64,000 bases of DNA from Symbiodinium natans (GCA_905221605.1 CAJNDS010000113.1:1172082-1236081), one strand, 5' to 3'. Positions 10,345-18,981 are shown, counted from the first letter of the stretch. Notes: generated by a model not told the origin, from the letters alone. A program made the numbers and translations.

Positions 10345-10406
10345 ATGTAAAGCCACGCATCTCTTCAGCTGCCCACACTCGCTCCTCCTGCAGGTGCTGT
10401 GCCAGA
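10345..10406 (-). CDS. Coiled-coil exon
   Basis: Frame reads LAQHLQEERVWAAEEMRGF. The acceptor GAGTATAG is formed by the inner edge of a MITE-like inverted repeat (10406-10510). Confidence 0.55.
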
Positions 10407-10510
10407 CTATACTCCCCTTGGAACCTTAGCAAAAACAATATTTTTAGTATCCTCTTGGGTGTTGTATAAACAAAAATTTAATTTAAAAAAAAAAAAAACA
10501 CTTCCCAAGG
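10406..10510. mobile_element. MITE-like family I
   Basis: Inverted ends CTATACTCCCCTTGG and CCAAGGGGGATATAG around an A/T-rich loop. One end supplies the AG acceptor of the exon at 10345-10406. Single copy in this window. Confidence 0.65.
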
Positions 10511-10679
10511 GGGATATAGGCATCTACTTGCGCTGCTGACGAATAGTAACACGATGGCCCAGCATTCCCCAGCTTGAAGCATTTTTCTGACTGCTGTCCC
10601 TTGGTAAGGCAAAACTTCAGGGAGTTTGCTTACAGTGTGTAGGAACCCCTAAACCTCGAACCCCCTAACCCCCCCCCCC

Positions 10680-10720
10680 AGGTTCTTGCTTGTTCGAGGA
10701 TGGCTTGGAGTTGCCATTAA
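10680..10720 (-). CDS. Possible micro-exon
   Basis: Minus-strand WQLQAILEQAR, coil-like and between telomere-like fragments. Very short, so weak. 10730-11400 otherwise holds only unique intron-like sequence and degenerate telomere units (11130-11165). Confidence 0.3.
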
Positions 10721-11418
10721 ACAATTGAGGATGTAGGGATTTCTCTTCTTGTAGAAGGCAACAGAACCGTCCTTCTTCGGTCTCGGCCGTACAAGTTTTG
10801 TGGATGCTTGAGGAGAACAGGATTTCCTTATAGGATCCTGAAGGGAGGGGGCTTCATGGGGCGTGGGTACCTAGCAAAACCTTTGGGAAGCGTAGGGAGC
10901 CTTAGGGAGTAGTGGGGAGCTTCAGGGAACCTTGGGTTGCATGCCCCATTGAACGCCCCTCCCTTATAACCTTCTAATTTCTCCAAAATGCAACTGCCTA
11001 GAACCCTTTGTAACACTAAACCCTAACAACCGTTCAAGGCGACGGCCTTCTTGCCTATGTAGCCGCGGCTTCCTATAAAAGGCTTAAAGGCTTAAAGGAC
11101 CATTAAGGTCTCTCCTTCTTCACTAAGGTTCAGGGTTTGGGGTTCGGGGTTTAGGTTTTCGGGTTTAGGGATAGAACAAAAAGAGAAAGGTCAAATAATT
11201 TGTCGTGTTTGTAGCCACCCACCACTGCTAACACCGCATGTCCGAAGATACATTGTCGGCAATCATTCGAGTAATAAGAAACGGCCATTTTGCGAACGCA
11301 CTGATACTACTTAACTAAGTCTTTTGGGGTTACAAGCTTAAAAACCACTACTTGCTGAAATATATTTATATAAACGCCAGCTAAACGTATAAAAAATGCG
11401 GGCGACAAGGCCGATTAC

Positions 11419-11441
11419 ATGGCTTCTGCAACTTGTGCAAC
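11419..11441 (-). CDS. Possible micro-exon
   Basis: 23 bases reading VAQVAEA between the family-C element and a GT donor (GCCAT/GTAATC). Phase fits the exon upstream of the element. Its size makes it tentative. Confidence 0.35.
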
Positions 11442-11650
11442 CTTTACTTGGAGGTTCATGGTACTTGGTAACCCAACTATAACTGTACTTAGAACCCATT
11501 TTAAACCCTATTACGGTAATTAAGGGGCTTCTATGTGGGTTCTAGCTACGCTTGTCGTGGGTTACCCTAAACCCTAAACCCTAAACCCTAAACCCTAAAC
11601 CCTAAACCCTAAACCCTAAACCCCATTATGGGTTATGCAGTACACTGAAC
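11442..11650 (-). mobile_element. Intron formed by MITE family C with telomere array inside
   Basis: The intron has the family-C ends: CTTGGAG/GTTCA supplies the GT donor and TGAACCTCCAAG lies at the acceptor side. Between the ends sit about 140 bases of element and an eight-unit CCCTAAA array (11564-11622). Confidence 0.6.
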
Positions 11651-11746
11651 CTCCAAGGACAGAGCTGGCGGAAGCGCCTCAACGACCAGCTTTGCTGCGG
11701 CGATGTCCTTTGCCTTCCTGGCCTCTCGCTTCACAAACCCCTTCTT
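11651..11746 (-). CDS. Coiled-coil exon between two repeat-derived introns
   Basis: 32 codons, phase 0 at both ends. The acceptor is CCCTAAG, a telomere unit with A changed to G. The donor is inside the left inverted repeat of a family-C MITE. Reads KKGFVKREARKAKDIAAAKL. Confidence 0.65.
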
Positions 11747-11824
11747 CTTAGGGTTTAGGGTTTAGGGTTTAGGGTTTGGGGTTTAGGGTTTAGGGTTTGG
11801 GGTTTAGGGTTTAGGGAGCCCCTG

Positions 11825-11922
11825 TGCTGCAACTGGCAGTTAAACATTGGCAGGGCAAAAAACTGAGCCTCCTCGAAGGCGACGTTGACTTCAAGCAGCT
11901 GATGTTCCAGCACTCGCAGCTC
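11825..11922 (-). CDS. Coiled-coil exon
   Basis: Acceptor CACGGTAG, frame reads ELRVLEHQLLEVNVAFEEAQ. The downstream boundary, next to a TTTAGGG array (11750-11818), is not resolved. Confidence 0.55.
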
Positions 11923-11964
11923 CTACCGTGGTGGCTGTGGTGGAATTGCCCGTCTTTGTTCAGG

Positions 11965-11995
11965 TTCGCGCGCCCGGATTTTTCGGGCCATGAGC
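11965..11995 (-). CDS. Short basic exon
   Basis: Begins right after TTTAG of the 108-base telomeric intron and reads LMARKI with further basic residues. The same frame runs on to a TAG directly before the next exon, so a GC donor near 11965 is inferred. Confidence 0.4.
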
Positions 11996-12103
11996 CTAAA
12001 CCCTAAACCCTAAACCCTAAACCCTAAACGCTAAACGCTAAACCCTAACCCCTAAACCCTAAACCCTAAACCCTAAACCCTAAACCCTAAACCCTAAACC
12101 CAC
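11996..12103 (-). other. Intron made of telomere repeats (108 bp)
   Basis: On the coding strand it starts GTGGGTTTAGGG and ends TTTAG. It is wholly TTTAGGG units with three point variants. The flanking exons join in frame (GT + G completes a Val codon). Confidence 0.6.
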
Positions 12104-12174
12104 ACCCGAAGCTCCTCAGCCGAAGGTGGTGAAAAGCTGGGCACCTCCTGGGGTGCAGCCACCTCCTTCCAGCA
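12104..12174 (-). CDS. Exon linking Atg8-like region and coiled coil
   Basis: 71 bases reading CWKEVAAPQEVPSFSPPSAE. The acceptor CCTCCAAG is the right end of a truncated family-C MITE (12175-12215). The donor opens the telomeric intron 11996-12103. Confidence 0.6.
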
Positions 12175-12499
12175 CTTGGAGGCTCATTTGGGTACTTCTA
12201 TGTAGTGTTGTTAAGGTTTAGGGTTTAGGGTTTAGGGTTTGGGGTTTTGGGGTTTAGGGTTTAATTAATCATGGCGATTCATGACGAGATCCGTAAGCCC
12301 CTCTACGTCTCTCGTTGCATTCTGTTGTTGAGTTCTTGCGACCCGACTTGTTTCCTTCAGAGTCATGCAAACTGGGAGAGGCATCAAATACTTAAAGAGC
12401 AAAAAACAAACATGGCAACAGGCAAAACAGGGAACGCCTCAAGAGGTCAACAAAGAACCAGGAGAGCACGCACACACACACACACACAAACGTACGCAC

Positions 12500-12570
12500 A
12501 TGCAGACACACAGACACACATCACAATACTATATGTATATATATATATATCATGTATACAGATGCATAGA
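12500..12570. repeat. CA/TA microsatellite
   Basis: Short ACACAC and ATATAT runs. The stretch 12260-13440 holds plus-strand open frames (12365-12778, 12900-13116) without recognisable domains, a two-unit telomere array near 12779, and nothing I can assign confidently. Confidence 0.7.
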
Positions 12571-13445
12571 CGCATGTAAGTTGTGTATGGCACCGGACTC
12601 ACCGACGTTCAGAGCTGAAGTAGCAGCAGCAGCGCAGCGGCACGCCACCAACAGATTCAGCAACACAGCCAAACCTTCAAGCATAGCCTCCTCGGAGAGA
12701 TCTCCAAAGATTGCTGTGCATCCGCAGCAGAATTTTTGCCTGCCTTTTGCATCCTTTTACAGCAGCCTTTGGTCGTAGGGTTTAGGGTTTAGGGTGGCGC
12801 GGCTTCAGGGCTCCGTACTTCTCTTCTCAGCAGCAGATGTTTGGGTGGCACGAAGGCCGGGGAGGGGGAAACCCTCACGATGATAGAAGTCCTGCATGAG
12901 TGTACTTGCTAAAACGTGTCATGCCGAACAACGCAGGCTCCCCAAACTCAAATGCTGCTGTTCATGCGAGAGTTAGAATGTTACACTTGCACACGGCAGG
13001 ACAGGCTTCGGACGATCTCGGTAGGGACCAGCACACTACATTTTGGCGGTGTCAAAGCGTCGCCAAATCCGCCCTTCAACGTGCAGCCAAAGCAGACGAT
13101 TCTGGGCCCTGAATGATCTTGAGATGCCAGATCCCGCAAACTTAAAACACCACTCGCTCCTCGACTTTTTCGCTGAGCTTCATCGTTTCAGCACCTGAGG
13201 GCACCGCGTTTACGAAGGACCGCATGTCATTTCCACATGGTGATCTCCAGCGCTACCCAAGAGTCTGCCATTGGGGGCATCCCTCTGACATCTGAGGGCA
13301 TCGCCAGGCTCCAGAATTGGCGGGCTCCTTGGACTTCGAGGGCTTCGGGTTTAGGGGTTACTTCGCCGTGCAACGCTACGGTTTGCTTCATGAATCTCAA
13401 AAGAGAAGATTCTTCCGCGTAAGGGCAATATGGGGATTCTTATCC

Positions 13446-13504
13446 GTGATTTTTTGGGGGATTCCCAAGCAAGTAGTCGAAAGTATCCCGAGATGGGAAG
13501 GCTT
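13446..13504 (-). CDS. Exon after Atg8-like domain 2
   Basis: Starts immediately after the family-F MITE (acceptor GAAGTAAG) and reads AFPSRDTFDYLLGNPPKN. The split codon across the element gives Glu, in frame with the upstream exon. The 3' end near 13446 is uncertain. Confidence 0.55.
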
Positions 13505-13641
13505 CTTACTTCTCCAATAACCAAGGGGGAAAAAAGGTTAAGCTTGAATATCCCCACTACATCCTAAACCATAAACCCTAAACCCTAAACCCTAAATCCT
13601 AAACCCTAAACCCTAAACCCAACTGAAGGCGAAGTAAGGGC
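13505..13641 (-). mobile_element. Intron formed by MITE family F, copy 1
   Basis: Ends CTTACTTC and GAAGTAAG are inverted repeats. The whole element, with a seven-unit telomere array inside it, is the intron between exons 13642-13747 and 13446-13504 (GC donor, AG acceptor). Confidence 0.65.
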
Positions 13642-13747
13642 CCAGGCACGCCAGCTCCAAAGACAGCATGATCCCTTCGTCGTCGGGCTCCACGCGGCGG
13701 GTGTAAATTTCAGAGACGAGCTCATGCTCCTCCAGGACTCCGGGATG
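13642..13747 (-). CDS. Atg8-like domain 2, C-terminal exon
   Basis: 106 bases after acceptor TCCGCAG. LVSEIYTRRVEPDDEGIMLS aligns with the last helix and strand of Atg8/LC3 proteins, where family members read like IYEEHKDEDGFLY. The preceding exon ends in phase 0 and joins directly. Atg8 proteins normally end in an exposed Gly for lipid conjugation; here the chain continues instead, so conjugation of this domain is unlikely without cleavage. Confidence 0.65.
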
Positions 13748-13887
13748 CTGCGGACGAATGCTAGGGTTTAGGGTTTAGGGTTTAGGGCTTAGGGCTTAGG
13801 GTCTAGGGTCTAGGGTCTAGGGCTTCTATATGATCGCATGCCCAGCGTACCCTGCATGCACTCTGCACTCCACACGGCGGTTCAGAC

Positions 13888-13928
13888 CTCGACATCGTCC
13901 CCAGCCAGTTGAAATGTCCTGAGCCCAT
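13888..13928 (-). CDS. Atg8-like domain 2, strand exon
   Basis: Reads GLRTFQLAGDDVE and ends with GT donor GTCGAG/GTCTGA in phase 0. The position matches the Atg8 strand that reads like KAIFIFVDNV. The intron to the next exon contains TTTAGGG units in antisense orientation and ends CTAG...CCGCAG. Confidence 0.5.
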
Positions 13929-14305
13929 CTCGACCCTAAACCCTAAACTGCTTCCTTCTTGGGGGCATATTCAACATTATCATTTCTGTTCCTTATCGGC
14001 AATTTAATCTGACAACAATGTAAAATTATAACCAGAAAGGACCCAGTAAACCCTAAACCCTAAACCCTCGGCCCTACACCAGCGTAAGACGATTCAAGGG
14101 ACCGAGGCGAGGCGGGAGCCCCATGTTGCAACTCTTCCCCGAATCTGCTCACATGGGGGTTTAGGGTTTCGGGTTTAGGGTTAGGGTTTGTAATAGGGAA
14201 AACTTACTTTAGAAGGGAACCTTGACCCCCCCAAAAAAAGGGAAAAGGGTACCACTGGGCTACCCTAAACCCTAAACCCTAAACCCTAAACCCTAAACCC
14301 TAAAC

Positions 14306-14425
14306 CCCCAAGATGAAGCCAGCAAGGTGCACTTTGCTCCAGTCCACATCCAGATTCTGGCAGCCGATGTGCTTGGGAAGAATCCTCGGCATGGCGCCCA
14401 AGCTGGCAAGAGACTGTGTCCAGCA
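14306..14425 (-). CDS. Atg8-like region exon, 40 codons
   Basis: Exactly 40 codons in phase 0 between acceptor CTGCCAG and donor GGG/GTTTAGGG; begins CWTQSLASLGAMPRIL. It enters after a 67-base telomeric intron and exits into another telomere array. It has no clear counterpart in ordinary Atg8 and may be an insertion in the domain. Confidence 0.55.
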
Positions 14426-14492
14426 CTGGCAGGTTTAGGGTTTAGGGTTTAGGATTTAGGATTTAGGGTTTAGGGTTTAGGGTTTAGGCTAC
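14426..14492 (-). other. Intron made of telomere repeats, opposite orientation (67 bp)
   Basis: On the coding strand it starts GTAGCC, continues as CCCTAAA units and ends CCTGCCAG. Phase 0 on both sides (exons of 27 and 40 full codons). Confidence 0.6.
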
Positions 14493-14575
14493 CCTAATCG
14501 GCGCAGGCGTCTTGCGCAAGTCTCCGCAGGTCATGTTCATGGGGATGAGGAGCTTCTTGTCAATCGCAGGCAATC
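14493..14575 (-). CDS. Atg8-like domain 2, central exon
   Basis: Reads LPAIDKKLLIPMNMTCGDLR, which matches the Atg8 block normally read as DIDKKKYLVPADLTVGQF. The acceptor is CCACAG; the donor GG/GTAGCC opens a telomeric intron. Together with the neighbouring HPDRVPVL exon this is the strongest evidence for the family. Confidence 0.7.
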
Positions 14576-14653
14576 CTGTGGTGGGCGGGCGCATGCGGAG
14601 GTAACGACGTGCTGTGCAACAGCCGGCCAGCTGGGTGCGACAATCCGCGAGTC

Positions 14654-14703
14654 CTGGTGCCTCTGCCTGATTGATGAGGACTGGAACACGGTCCGGATGC
14701 TTC
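14654..14703 (-). CDS. Atg8-like domain 2, HPDRVPVL exon
   Basis: 50 bases reading KHPDRVPVLINQAEAP, the signature of Atg8/GABARAP/LC3 (usually KYPDRVPVIVEK). It joins upstream at a split Lys codon after a GC donor. The best downstream join (CCAG/GA) would use a GA donor; a GT two codons further creates a stop. 14576-14653 and 14704-14956 are introns. Confidence 0.7.
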
Positions 14704-14956
14704 CTCAGCTCCATCATCGCAGCACACAGCAGCATTATGTGAGCAGCTAAAATGACCAAGCGTGCGGTCCCAAAGCTCAGATGCTGATCGTGCAATGACG
14801 GCTTTGCGTCGCACAACAGCTTTCGAGGGGAATGTGACTTGTGAGCATCTTGCTAACCCTAAACCCTGAACCCTAAACCCTGAACCCCCTAAACCCTAAA
14901 CCCTAAACCCCCTAAACCCTAAACTTTGCTTTGTCTGTCCAACGTGGCCAAGCGGC

Positions 14957-15031
14957 TTGCGAATGCGTCTGGCTTTCTCTGCTGGGTCATCCTGGCGATC
15001 CCGGTACTGCGACCTTCCTTGACCCCAGATG
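14957..15031 (-). CDS. Atg8-like domain 2, N-terminal helix exon
   Basis: 75 bases from acceptor TTTTGCAAG to GC donor CGCAA/GCCGCT. Reads YRDRQDDPAEKARRIRK; with the next exon this gives RIRKKHPDRVPVL, very close to the canonical N-terminal helix and first strand of Atg8. Confidence 0.65.
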
Positions 15032-15086
15032 CTTGCAAAATAAGATTAGGGTTTAGGGTTTAGGGTTAGGGTTTACGGCTTAGGGA

Positions 15087-15197
15087 CCCAGAGGGTCCAG
15101 TTGTAGTACTATTATGGAACTAGGTACCCCAAAACCCTGTTCAGTATGGCTTTTGGGTGCCTAATTCCATAACAGTACTACAAATGGACCCTCTGGG
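15087..15197. mobile_element. MITE-like family A, copy 1
   Basis: Near-perfect inverted ends CCCAGAGGGTCCAGTTGTAG. Other copies: 22438-22527, 29888-30019, 60900-61010. Confidence 0.85.
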
Positions 15198-15356
15198 CCG
15201 GTACATGGGTCTTCCCTAACATAGGATACCCCTAGCACGGCCCAAACTGCTATGATCCTGATTCCGAAAGGAACCTAAACCCTAAACCCTAAACCCTAAA
15301 CCCCAAACCCCAAACCCCAAACCCTAAGCCAACCCCCACATGACCTCGTCATATGC

Positions 15357-15414
15357 CTGAGGCTCCCGTCCGCGCCTTCCTAGACGTGGGAGCAGCGCCC
15401 TTGGCTTTCTGCTC
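15357..15414 (-). CDS. Linker exon between the two Atg8-like domains
   Basis: After acceptor CAACACAG reads EQKAKGAAPTSRKARTGAS, a basic low-complexity linker. GC donor CCTCAG/GCATAT. The intron upstream is a family-C MITE with a telomere array. Confidence 0.5.
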
Positions 15415-15420
15415 CTGTGT

Positions 15421-15597
15421 TGGAGGCTCATGGGTACTTGTTCAGCGCCAGTCCCCCAAAAAACGGTTGCAATGACCAATTAGAACTATATGATTAAGGT
15501 TTAGGGTTTAGGGTTTAGGGTGTAGGGTTTAGGGTTTAGGGTTTAGGATTTAGGGTTTAGTACCTGTAATGCTACGTAAAAGTACCCGCCAGTGAGC
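15421..15597. mobile_element. MITE-like family C with internal TTTAGGG array
   Basis: Ends GGAGGCTCATGGGTACTT and its complement near 15580-15597. A nine-unit TTTAGGG array (15498-15560) occupies the centre. A minus-strand exon reading SHYDTVSSWWCHEAVY abuts the 15597 end. Confidence 0.7.
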
Positions 15598-15660
15598 CTC
15601 CAAGTAAACGGCCTCATGACACCACCAGGAAGACACAGTGTCGTAGTGGCTGGTCATGGG
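15598..15660 (-). CDS. Probable exon before family-C element
   Basis: Minus frame MTSHYDTVSSWWCHEAVYLE runs into the element end, where GAG/GCTCAC would be a GC donor. The function of this segment is not recognised. Confidence 0.45.
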
Positions 15661-16089
15661 GGCTTAGGGACTCTCACCAAACAGACAAAGACATATCTAT
15701 ATATATATGTATATATACACATATATATACATGCACATATAAAATATGTACTACACATGTTGATGGGGCCTATCGAATATGACAGTTCACGGGCTGAGAC
15801 TCTAGCGCATGTGAACTTCTGCCACATTCGCGATTGTCCTGTGGGACCGCTTCGTTCATCTTGAATTCTTGGGGCCCTTCTGCTGCGTCCTGCTACAGCA
15901 TGGTGCGCACAGTCAAGAGCAAGGAGCAAGCACCCTCCGGAATGCTCTGCATGGGCAGACGTCTTTTGTGGCACACTCATGCAACATTCTTTACTCAAAG
16001 AGAGTTCAGCCAGCTCAGCCTTGACATATTGCGTTGACTGTGCCGACCGATGCCTTAAGACCAAAACCTGTGAGAAGAGACATCCCAGG

Positions 16090-16265
16090 AGGGAAGACGG
16101 AGGGAGTTGGGGGGAGGGGGAGGGGGAGAGGGAAGAGGGAAGAGGGAGGGAGGGAGAGGGGGAGAGGCGGAGAGGGAGAGGGAAAGGGAGAGGAAGAGGA
16201 AGAGGAAGGGGAAGAGGAGTGAAGAGGAGTGAAGAGAAGTGAAGAGAGAAGACGAGAAGAGAAGA
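16090..16265. repeat. (GGGA/GAGA)n purine tract
   Basis: About 175 bases of purine-only sequence within the intron downstream of exon 16296-16368. The frames through it (Gly/Arg/Glu, Pro/Leu/Ser) are artefacts. Confidence 0.9.
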
Positions 16266-16295
16266 GCAAGAGAGGAAGAGGCAGTGGCCGAGTGC

Positions 16296-16368
16296 AGTGA
16301 AACTCCGTGGCCTCTGGGCGTTCGATCTCGGCGCCTTCGACCTTGAAGTACACCGCTCCATCCGGGGC
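16296..16368 (-). CDS. Atg8-like domain 1, C-terminal exon
   Basis: Acceptor GAGTAG, phase 0; reads APDGAVYFKVEGAEIERPEA. PDGAVYFKV corresponds to the DEDGFLYVTY end of Atg8. No terminal Gly at the usual place; the protein continues into a linker. Confidence 0.6.
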
Positions 16369-16711
16369 CTACTCAAGGAGGAGAACAGTCAAGAAATATG
16401 TGTATATATATATATATTACTAGTGTATTTATTTATGATTTATGATTTGTATACACATACAGTCCGACAGAGAGACATGGCCGAGTAGCAGCTTCACAAG
16501 TCGCATGCACGCAACAGACGAAATGCAGGTCATTGCAGCTAGAGATGCAAGTCGCCACAGGTGCCCCCCGAGAGAGAGAGAGAGAGAGAGAGAGACGAAA
16601 TGGGCATTTCCCAAAAATAGGGGTACCCCTTTTAACACCCCAAATAGAATCGAATCCCCTTAAATTCCCCGAAACAGGGTACCCCGATGGTCGGAAACCC
16701 CCAAATCAGGC

Positions 16712-16776
16712 CTTGTACTGAGAGTCCAGCTCCTTAAGCACTTTCTGCATTGGCACCTCCGCATCGGTACCATTGC
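16712..16776 (-). CDS. Atg8-like domain 1, helix exon
   Basis: 65 bases reading GTDAEVPMQKVLKELDSQYK, with GC donor TACAAG/GCCTGA and acceptor CTGCGAG. It joins the next exon at K/A to give QYKAPDGAVYFKV. Confidence 0.65.
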
Positions 16777-16827
16777 CTCGCAGGCAGCGGCCCAGAGGGA
16801 AGCCGGGGATGATTGCGTGGACGGTTT

Positions 16828-16889
16828 AGGGTTTAGGGTTTAGGGTTTAGGGTTTAGGGTTTAGGGTTTAGGGTTTAGGGTTTAGGGTT
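16828..16889. repeat. TTTAGGG array
   Basis: Nine uninterrupted TTTAGGG units within the intron between exons 16912-16997 and 16712-16776. Confidence 0.97.
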
Positions 16890-16911
16890 CGGTGGAAGCG
16901 ACTTGGGCCAC

Positions 16912-16997
16912 ATGCGCCCATGGACTGGCCTTTGCATAGCAAGACTTTGCTGGCATGCGTGGCCCACGCGCACTTCTCACGAGCGATGGCAAGGAAC
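16912..16997 (-). CDS. Atg8-like domain 1, middle exon
   Basis: 86 bases reading FLAIAREKCAWATHASKVLL then CKGQSMGA. Corresponds to the Atg8 block FVYVIRKRIxLxxEKAIFIFV, though diverged. GT donor GCAT/GTGGCC; the leftover base plus the next exon completes a Cys codon, so phase closes. Confidence 0.6.
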
Positions 16998-17371
16998 CTG
17001 AGTGATGAAGGTTAAGGAAGGATGAGGGGTTTAGGGTTTAGGGTTTAGGGTTGAGTGTCTAGGGTTTAGGGTTTAGGGTGTCTATGCATACTGCCTTCTA
17101 AGTGGAAGTCCAAACAGACAGTGAACACAATGAGTCTGCGTATGCTGAGGCCAAGGCCCAGCACCTTCGCGGCCGCGCGAGCGCTAAAACGAGACACTGC
17201 AAGAGACAGCTTTGGCTAGTTGCCGCACTTGTTCTGTATTTCCGGCTATATACTGCACTTATCAAGCAGCATGCAGGTCATGCAGGCTGCTGAGCAGCTG
17301 CTGACAGCACCTTTTTTTGCTGATAATGTAGGTGCCGTTGAGTTCGCACTGTCAACATCATGTTGCACGGC

Positions 17372-17434
17372 CTTGCCTGTAGTATGGTTGGGCACGATGA
17401 GTTTCTGCTGCTGACTCTTGTCGGAGGTGTTCAC
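17372..17434 (-). CDS. Atg8-like domain 1, KLIVP exon
   Basis: 21 codons in phase 0, acceptor GGGCAG, GC donor GGCAAG/GCCGTG. TSDKSQQQKLIVPNHTTGK matches the DIDKKKYLVPADLTVGQ block of Atg8. Confidence 0.6.
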
Positions 17435-17699
17435 CTGCCCAGGTCATCGCAGCTAAGCCCAAAACTCTGAAGAGCTAGAACCGGCTAGAACACGTGACCA
17501 TTCGGCGATCCACGAAGGTCTGGCATTCTTTACGAGGCAGTACGCGAGAGCACATGCCTGCGTGTACTCAATTGCCCTCGCCTCCCCCCCCCCGTAGCAC
17601 CCTAAACCCTTTGCAGCAGGCTTGGTGGAGTCTCACCAGGGGTTTCTGGGCCGTTCGTGTTCACTCATTTTCACCCTTAACCCTAAACCCTAAACCAAC

Positions 17700-17761
17700 T
17701 GCCGCCAAGCGTCGCAAATCACAGGAACATGATTTGGGTAGCGCTTTCGAAGCTTCTCCAT
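17700..17761 (-). CDS. Atg8-like domain 1, YPNHVPVI exon
   Basis: 62 bases reading MEKLRKRYPNHVPVICDAWR, the Atg8 N-terminal signature (RIRxKYPDRVPVI). Acceptor CTTGACAG; donor GGCA/GTTGGTTTAGGG runs straight into a telomere array. Atg8-family proteins mark autophagosomal and related membranes; no conjugation is implied here. Confidence 0.65.
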
Positions 17762-18040
17762 CTGTCAAGCAACTGAGGCTTTCATTTACAAGTTGTCAAC
17801 ATCCATGGGTCTCCGGGCCTTGTTGTCCATGGCGGGCAGCGAAGGCTGCTACGAATGCAAATGAAGGTAAAGCCAAGTGCTTGGATGGCTGCAGAGGTTC
17901 TGCAACGCATTTGGCACAGAAGCTGGTCTCTTGAGTGAGATCACTGCCTAAACCCTAAACCCTAAACCCTAAACCCCAAACCCTATAGCGACATAGTGGT
18001 GCATGATTGACACGGCAGTCGACAACACAGGCGAATTCAC

Positions 18041-18123
18041 CCGGCCATGCCTCGTAGCTTGTCAACTATCTGCTTGAATTCCTGCAACTCCGAGACCTCG
18101 GAATATCGGATATAAACATGCAA
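18041..18123 (-). CDS. Possible PX-like domain exon
   Basis: 27 codons plus two bases. Acceptor CCCTAAG is the end of a telomere array (18125-18158). Reads HVYIRYSEVSELQEFKQIVD, similar to the VxRRYSEFxxLxxxL motif of phosphoinositide-binding PX domains. A PX call needs structure or profile support. Confidence 0.45.
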
Positions 18124-18293
18124 CTTAGGGTTTAGGGTTTAGGGTTTAGGGTTTAGGGTGCAACCATATACTGTGACGATAAGAATGTGTCATGTAGTGC
18201 CACAAAGATTCGATAGGTTGTATGAATCACACGCAATATACTCATGATTTCATAATAGTATAACCACATACTACTAAACTGGACAGTTTCAGC

Positions 18294-18387
18294 GCCCCTC
18301 GGGGCCAGGGATTTTCTGGAGCACTCGGACACGAACGATGCGCTGCTCGCGTTCACGCCAGCGCTCAGCTTCCTTTTGCTGTTGAGC
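18294..18387 (-). CDS. Exon preceding the PX-like segment
   Basis: After acceptor TGTGCCAG reads AQQQKEAERWREREQRIVRV, a coiled coil that ends in RVRVLQKIPGPEG, which could be the first strands of a PX fold. GC donor. 18430-18940 shows no supported exon. Confidence 0.55.
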
Positions 18388-18981
18388 CTGGCACACGCTG
18401 GGCCAGAACCCAATGCCTCGCTGTCTTGACAGACGTCCGTCAAGTAAAAAGAAAGCCGAGCGAGTCCCTTACAACAAGACCATTCTCTTTCCTCGCTCGT
18501 TCACCAACTCTAAACACCATCTACAGTGTCTATAGAACTGTCGCTCTGTTGTGCGTAACGCGCAGGCAGCTACAAGAGTATGCCAACACCACGGCGACTG
18601 AACTCCCAGATGCTGATTGGGGTTAACCGCTTCTTGCAGGTCTACATGCTAATCCTTCTGAATATGGGCAGGCATCAGCCAGGTGGGATGCCTCTTCAGC
18701 ACGGAGCCTGCTGCGTCGCCGAAGCCTGAAACTTTGCATGGTCAGGTGGTCAAGCACTGGTTCCGTCTGGACAGTCTTTGGTGTGACACTGAGTGGGGCC
18801 GCCAAAACTTCCCACATTCCCATTCCTGTCGCTTCCTGTCACCATTGTGCGGGGTGCGAGGCGTACTCCACCCGCGCAGTTGACAAAGGTTCCTAGATGA
18901 TTTAGATGCATGTAACCCTAAACCCTAAACCCTAATTTCAGAGGATTCAAGTACTCGACAACCCTAAAGGCCTTGGGCTAC

